This document shows positions 16,501 to 19,301 of a stretch of 19,301 nucleotides of DNA, piece by piece (positions within the stretch are counted from its first letter, which is position 1; the number at the start of each line of letters is the position of its first letter). Position numbers and translations under genes: made by a program. This stretch comes from Saccoglossus kowalevskii (taxonomy: Eukaryota; Hemichordata; Enteropneusta; Harrimaniidae), in NCBI RefSeq assembly GCF_000003605.2, contig NW_003107106.1, positions 205,475 through 224,775 on the forward strand. Reading direction: 5' to 3'. Below the pieces are notes generated by a model. The model saw nothing but the letters and a program-made list of their open reading frames with translations, ran no database searches and was not told the origin of the DNA.

Positions 16501-18398
16501 TATCACCATAAAATGTTGAGATTGTAGATTGGTAATAGGAGAAATTAACTGCAGAATATGAATTTAACTTAGATTTATAATCAATAGACAAGAGTCATGT
16601 TAATGCTACACAAAATACGGGCGAAGATTCAAGCTAATCATGTTTGTTTGTATATCGCATATACCCAATTGTGTTCACGCATGGAAGCTCCATGATGGGA
16701 GGAAACTGGTTAGCATGAACAAAGGAACACCCAAACTTGTTAAGAATCTTCAGTCTGTTTAACTCCATTTTTTCTCGAGAACAATATCTCTGGATGTGCT
16801 CACATTGAATTTTATGTCAGAAATAAAAACATTAGTAAATCTTTCAAATGGACATTGAATATAATGGCATTTTAGGCGTCTGAGCTAAACCTTTTCACAC
16901 ACATTGTTGGCCTGTGCTAAGGGTCGTAACTGGATCGTAAAAATGAGTCAGCATTCACACACATTTTCTTAGCAGGCTAACGTTTTGACCACTTAGCTTG
17001 TGCTAAAGAGTTGTTCATGAACTACTGTAAAATACTTTATTTTCGCTTGAAATTAATTTTGCTATTTTCACTGAAGGACTGATTCAGTGAAAATAAATTC
17101 CAGCGAATATACCTTTTTTTCTATATTTTACATTCAACTCATTGAAAATAAATTCCATATAAACACCCTAAAAGTCTTTTCAGCAAAAATTAATTCTAGG
17201 TAAAATAGTATTTTACAGTATTCATTGAGGTAAAAGGCTTTATTTCTTTACGGTAACATACCGGTAAGTTAAATTTTAGGTATGTTTGTCAAAGGAATAA
17301 GAAATGTGTGAAAACAATGAAAGGGCAAGACATTTACTTTCAATATACCAAACCATTTTAAAAATAATTAAAAAAAAAAAATATTTTTTATACATTTTAT
17401 ATGTTGAGCTTTTTCTGGGACTGATGTTTCACAAATGTACAAAATTGAAATGCAACTTTAAATTACCAAAATTTTCCCCAAAGAGAGTCGTACACTCAAT
17501 GCCCATGTAATGTGTTTTAGATGCAAGTATGAAATTACAAAACTTGTTGCCTATTTGTGATGTAAATTTTGCTTATATAATATACCGTTAAATTTTTGCA
17601 GATAAATCTACTCTAGACGTGATTTTAAAAATAGGTGCGCTTATAAAACTTACATAAATGTGTTTTGTCTATGTACCAATTTTGAATGAAAATTTGAGAA
17701 TGTACAAACAAATCATTTTTTTTTTATTGTTTACCAAATATATTTTAATTAGCTTTATTTAATGTTTGTTGTGATTAAGAGAAATCGTTGGTATTTTGTA
17801 TTTCCAAAAATAGGTCATTAAATCATGAAGGTAAAAATGATTTAAATATATCAACGCAATATGCTTTGCCCAAGAGTTATAAAAAAAAATATCTCATTTG
17901 AAAGAGAGGAGAGGAGCTAAGAGAGGAGTTTTTTTCTTCAGTTTTTTAACAGTATACATACAGATTTGGCTAGATTTGTTTTCAGCCTGGTGAAAGAATT
18001 TCTCAACCCAAATCTCCCTAACCTAATCAGTTTCTATCGCCGGATTGGCAATCTGTCGACGAAAGGTTCACGTTGCGCGACGTGTCTTGTTTACTTACCT
18101 ACGTAAAATGCTGAAGTCAACACTGGGTTGATTGTTACTTGTCCGATCAACACCTTCTTTATAATAGTTTTCATCGACGTGCCTGGTAGAACTCTCTCGA
18201 TGAAGTGCACCCATATATGGTTCACAGGACCGTGGCAGGAAAACCCATATATAGCGAATCTGCCAATTCGAGCAGAATCATAGTGTTCTTTTTTCAAAAT
18301 TGTCTCTTGCGAAATTTCAGACGCGCCAAAATAGCACTGAAAAAGACAGAATGCGTAGATGTGACTGCGGAAAATGTCCGCACGATAGAAGAAGCCAT
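13387..18398 (-). CDS. MPV17L: MPV17L-like gene (Mpv17/PMP22 family), four coding exons
   Basis: The family comprises small four-helix membrane proteins of the mitochondrial inner membrane or peroxisome, linked to reactive-oxygen and mtDNA homeostasis; molecular activity is debated. I built the gene from exon 1 18398-18099, exon 2 15582-15482, exon 3 14173-14075 and exon 4 13506-13387. Every junction has GT-AG and matching phase (1, 0, 0). Diagnostic segments in order are GFSCHGPVNHIWVHFIERVLPG, split here as GFSCHGPVNHIWVH then FIERVLPG, then SAFYVG across intron 1, LLEGKHDLFEEVREKFGTTY, WVIWP, then FRLVPPHYRP and WANFLCYMK. These align with vertebrate MPV17L rather than MPV17 or PXMP2. The length would be about 206 residues, near the family size. 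Oddities: the start ATG is one base out of frame with the conserved reading, and the usual Gln and Asn after WP are Met and Thr. The gene symbol is by similarity. Confidence 0.82.
13633..13667. repeat. near-perfect palindrome, 17-bp arms, 1-base centre
   Basis: CAGGGAGCTGTAATGAG (13633-13649) and CTCATTACAGCTCCCTG (13651-13667) are exact reverse complements around a single T. The match continues imperfectly outward (TTACAA against TTGCAAC). It lies in intron 3 of the MPV17L-like gene, about 125 bases before exon 4, and would form a strong hairpin in the pre-mRNA. Confidence 0.9.
14075..14173 (-). CDS. MPV17L: MPV17L-like exon 3
   Basis: The acceptor TTTTTGTATTTCAG leads in phase 0 into FITFRLVPPHYRP and then GFAWANFLCYMKTF, the last membrane helix of the Mpv17/PMP22 family (family pattern NF-x-x-VP-x-x-x-R ... 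W-x-x-x-LC). The exon ends at the donor TTT|GTAAGT. Without splicing the frame continues 17 codons to a TGA at 14026-14024. Confidence 0.85.
14357..14453. repeat. imperfect inverted repeat, arms about 21-28 bp
   Basis: ACCTTGCGGCTGAAAGAGCT (from 14358) matches the complement of the right arm, ACCTTGCAGCCAAAAGAGCT (ending near 14453), at all but three positions. The similarity continues a few bases inward on both sides. About 45-55 bases separate the arms. No target-site duplication was found. It lies in intron 2 of the MPV17L-like gene. Confidence 0.65.
14608..14778. repeat. two diverged tandem copies of an 85-bp unit
   Basis: CCCGTAACTCAAAGTTT at 14608 recurs as CCCATAACTCAAAGTTC at 14693. 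Both are followed by GTTAACTATTA and, about 50 bases on, by GGGC...GTTTAACAAAA. The shared GTAACTCAAAGTT segment resembles one unit of the 14-bp minisatellite that starts at 14795 and is a plausible seed for it. Confidence 0.6.
14795..15268. repeat. 14-bp minisatellite, about 33 copies
   Basis: The unit is GTAACTCAATGTTC. Copies vary mainly at one base (CAATG, CGATG or CTATG); three early copies gain TT (GTTTTC) and one lacks GT. The last copies become GTCC/ATAACTC. Variants occur in blocks (after the first seven: 5 A, 6 G, 5 A, 2 T, 3 G, 3 A, 2 G). The array lies in intron 2 of the MPV17L-like gene, just left of exon 2. It is a head-to-tail array with no unique spacers, so it is not a CRISPR. 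Confidence 0.97.
15482..15582 (-). CDS. MPV17L: MPV17L-like exon 2
   Basis: The acceptor TCATTTTCCAG leads into GA, completing the Gly codon split by the phase-1 intron. Then INLLEGKHDLFEEVREKFGT, TYAASWVIWPVAM, ending at the donor ATG|GTGAGT in phase 0. The LxGK-D-F-x-x-x-K-F-x-x-TY and WP pattern is characteristic of MPV17L. The usual Gln three residues after WP is Met here. Confidence 0.92.
15583..18098 (-). other. intron 1 of the MPV17L-like gene
   Basis: This is AT-rich sequence bounded by the donor AG|GTAAGTAA (18098) and the acceptor TTTTCCAG (15583). It carries the complete MITE at 17023-17220 and a weak 60-bp-spaced pair of TTCACACACATT repeats (16894 and 16954). Open frames at plus 15850-16086 and 17304-17510 are hydrophobic or AT-driven and not supported. 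Confidence 0.7.
17023..17220 (+). mobile_element. complete 198-bp TA-inserting MITE (Tc1/mariner-like)
   Basis: The left end TACTGTAAAATACTTTATTTT and the complement of the right end, TACTGTAAAATACTATTTTAC, match over 14 exact bases and further imperfectly. The outermost TA on each side fits a TA target-site duplication around terminal repeats starting CTGTAAAATACT. Sub-terminal and internal GCGAAAATAAATTCCAGCGAA-like palindromic blocks recur. There is no ORF. It is the best preserved of three copies in this window. Confidence 0.82.
18099..18398 (-). CDS. MPV17L: MPV17L-like exon 1, with an apparent one-base frame break near the start
   Basis: The conserved frame reads CYFGASEISQETILKKEHYD, then SARIGRFAIYGFSCHGPVNH, then ERVLPG and SAFYVG up to the donor AG|GTAAGT (phase 1). 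It continues upstream through FFYRADIFRSHIYAFCLFQ, which looks like a family amino end, until a TGA at 18414-18412 without any ATG. The only well-placed ATG (18398-18396, directly after the ETS site) is one base out of this frame and by itself reads MASSIVRT to a stop near 18296. One extra base just after the ATG would join the two. The alternative is that an acceptor at 18337 (TTCTGTCTTTTTCAG) splices in an upstream exon. Confidence 0.8.
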
Positions 18399-18404
18399 GC
18401 GAAC

Positions 18405-18460
18405 CCGGAAGTCACAGTCAAGAGCTCGACCCACTGTTTGATACGGTGGCCCATATATAC
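18405..18460 (-). promoter_or_regulatory. core promoter of the MPV17L-like gene
   Basis: On the minus strand TATATATGG (18459-18451) is followed about 45 bases later by an ETS site (ACTTCCGG, 18412-18405) and then the ATG at 18398. A start near 18428 would give a leader of about 30 bases. The upstream side of the TATA box directly abuts the 20-bp tandem array. Confidence 0.55.
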
Positions 18461-18462
18461 AA

Positions 18463-18725
18463 TCGGCGAAGAATGACCAAATTTCGGCGATCAATGACGC
18501 ATTGCGACGATCAATAACCAATTACGACGATCAATGACGCATTGCGGCGAACAATAACCAAATTGCGGCGATCAATGACGCATTGCGACGATCAATAACG
18601 CATTGCGACGATCAATAAAGCATTGCGACGATCAGTAACGCATTGCGACGATCAATAACCAATTTCAGCGATCAATAACGCATTGCGACGATCAATAACG
18701 CATTGCGACGACCAATGACGAACTA
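18463..18725. repeat. 13-copy, 20-bp CpG-rich tandem array upstream of the MPV17L-like TATA box
   Basis: The consensus unit is GCGACGATCAATAACGCATT. Units 1, 3 and 5 end in a CCAA(A)TT variant and units 2, 4 and 6 in TGACGCATT, giving a 40-bp alternating super-repeat over about 18463-18585. Later units are mostly the plain form. Each unit carries three or four CpGs, far above the surroundings. The array ends within a few bases of the TATA box. Confidence 0.95.
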
Positions 18726-18779
18726 CAGCTTGTGTAAGTAATGTTAGTAAAGAGCGCCGTCTATGGTGACATTGACGCG

Positions 18780-18915
18780 ACGAACAGTGATCACGTGGTG
18801 AGGGCGTTTATGCGCCAATTGTACTCTCCGTGCCATTTCGTCGACTTTACTTTGACGATTGATCCATGCTTGATTCTGGTCTATTTATCCCCAGGATAAT
18901 CGAAGATTTTTGTAG
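18780..18915 (+). other. candidate non-coding first exon of a gene leaving the right edge
   Basis: A CpG-containing stretch with a perfect E-box (CACGTG, 18792-18797) ends at an excellent donor, TGTAG|GTAAGT (18916). The only ORF inside (ATG at about 18812, 29 codons) stops just before the donor, so the exon would be 5' UTR. It diverges from the MPV17L-like promoter. It rests on splice-site and promoter-like features only. Confidence 0.3.
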
Positions 18916-19301
18916 GTAAGTGCAGTCATACCATATTCTTTATTATGATTTATCTTCTAATAGTAATTCATATGTTATCGTAAGCACTGAAACAGCGTCT
19001 TTATGATGTGACCTTAATTCGCGAATGATTATGTGTGAGGTTATTTGAACTAAAAATCGCCCCTGACAGTGAAAGAGATTATGCTTTGCTTCTACTGTTA
19101 TCAGATGATGATGAGAATCTATATTTTTCATATGTAATTTGGAATTATTTTGAGTGATGACTCAAGGAAGACAGTGATATTAGGGTCTCATACTTTGTGA
19201 CAGATTTGGTGTCATTCCCGGTGATTTATAAGTGTATTGACTTATTCAACGTTAAACCTGTGTATTATATCGTGGTGAGTATGCTGCATGATGCATGTCT
19301 G
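18916..19301 (+). other. right-edge stretch, no supported gene
   Basis: This is AT-rich non-coding DNA that would be intron if the donor at 18916 is real. The minus frame 18943-19131 has no recognisable domain. Confidence 0.35.

Noticed and set aside
16894-17010. Repeated TTCACACACATT and TGTGCTAA motifs as a possible transposon
   Set aside because: Similarity between the two 60-bp segments is limited to a few short words, and no terminal repeats or target duplication are visible.
18294-18521. Minus frame beginning at a non-ATG codon in the tandem array and reading MASSIVRT onward as a separate protein
   Set aside because: It overlaps the conserved MPV17L frame in another phase and has no family similarity; only its ATG at 18398 is of interest, as the likely true start.

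Overview
The window is AT-rich DNA from an animal, most likely an invertebrate. The evidence is spliced genes with GT-AG introns and class-appropriate phases, metazoan gene families (MFSD6-like, MPV17L-like), ETS/CRE/TATA promoter elements, hAT and TA-inserting MITEs, and short TTAGGG-like motifs. There is no bacterial gene organisation. I cannot name the species.

Layout, left to right. (1) 1-3607: the 5' part of an unrecognised minus-strand gene. Its first coding exon is 3488-3607, a long AT-rich intron follows, and a possible second exon is cut by the left edge. (2) 3850-4110: a CpG-containing promoter block with an ETS site and a full CRE, placed to serve that gene leftward and the transporter gene rightward. 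(3) 4228-9100: the MFSD6-like gene on the plus strand. It has a probable non-coding first exon, an intron holding a hAT MITE with intact target-site duplication, a strong acceptor at 6135, a leader with three short upstream ORFs, a single 634-codon coding exon, and a 3' UTR region that contains a second MITE. (4) 9100-12150: no recognisable protein gene. It holds a CpG-rich block at 10.56-10.92 kb and, at 11.94-12.15 kb, what looks like a complete heat-shock promoter facing left (three heat-shock elements, TATA, initiator) with no protein-coding ORF behind it. (5) 13387-18398: an MPV17L-like gene (Mpv17/PMP22 family of organelle inner-membrane proteins) on the minus strand, which I assembled from four exons. 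None of its exons is long enough to stand out alone. Its introns carry a 33-copy 14-bp minisatellite, two fold-back sequences and a MITE. (6) 18405-18725: the MPV17L-like promoter, with a TATA box directly abutting a 13-copy, 20-bp CpG-rich tandem array. (7) 18726-19301: a possible divergent non-coding first exon of a plus-strand gene running off the right edge.

The genes are not a functional cluster; they are neighbours with separate promoters. The most unusual material is regulatory or repetitive: the orphan heat-shock promoter, the tandem array abutting a TATA box, the uORF-loaded leader, and an apparent one-base break at the start of the MPV17L-like reading frame.
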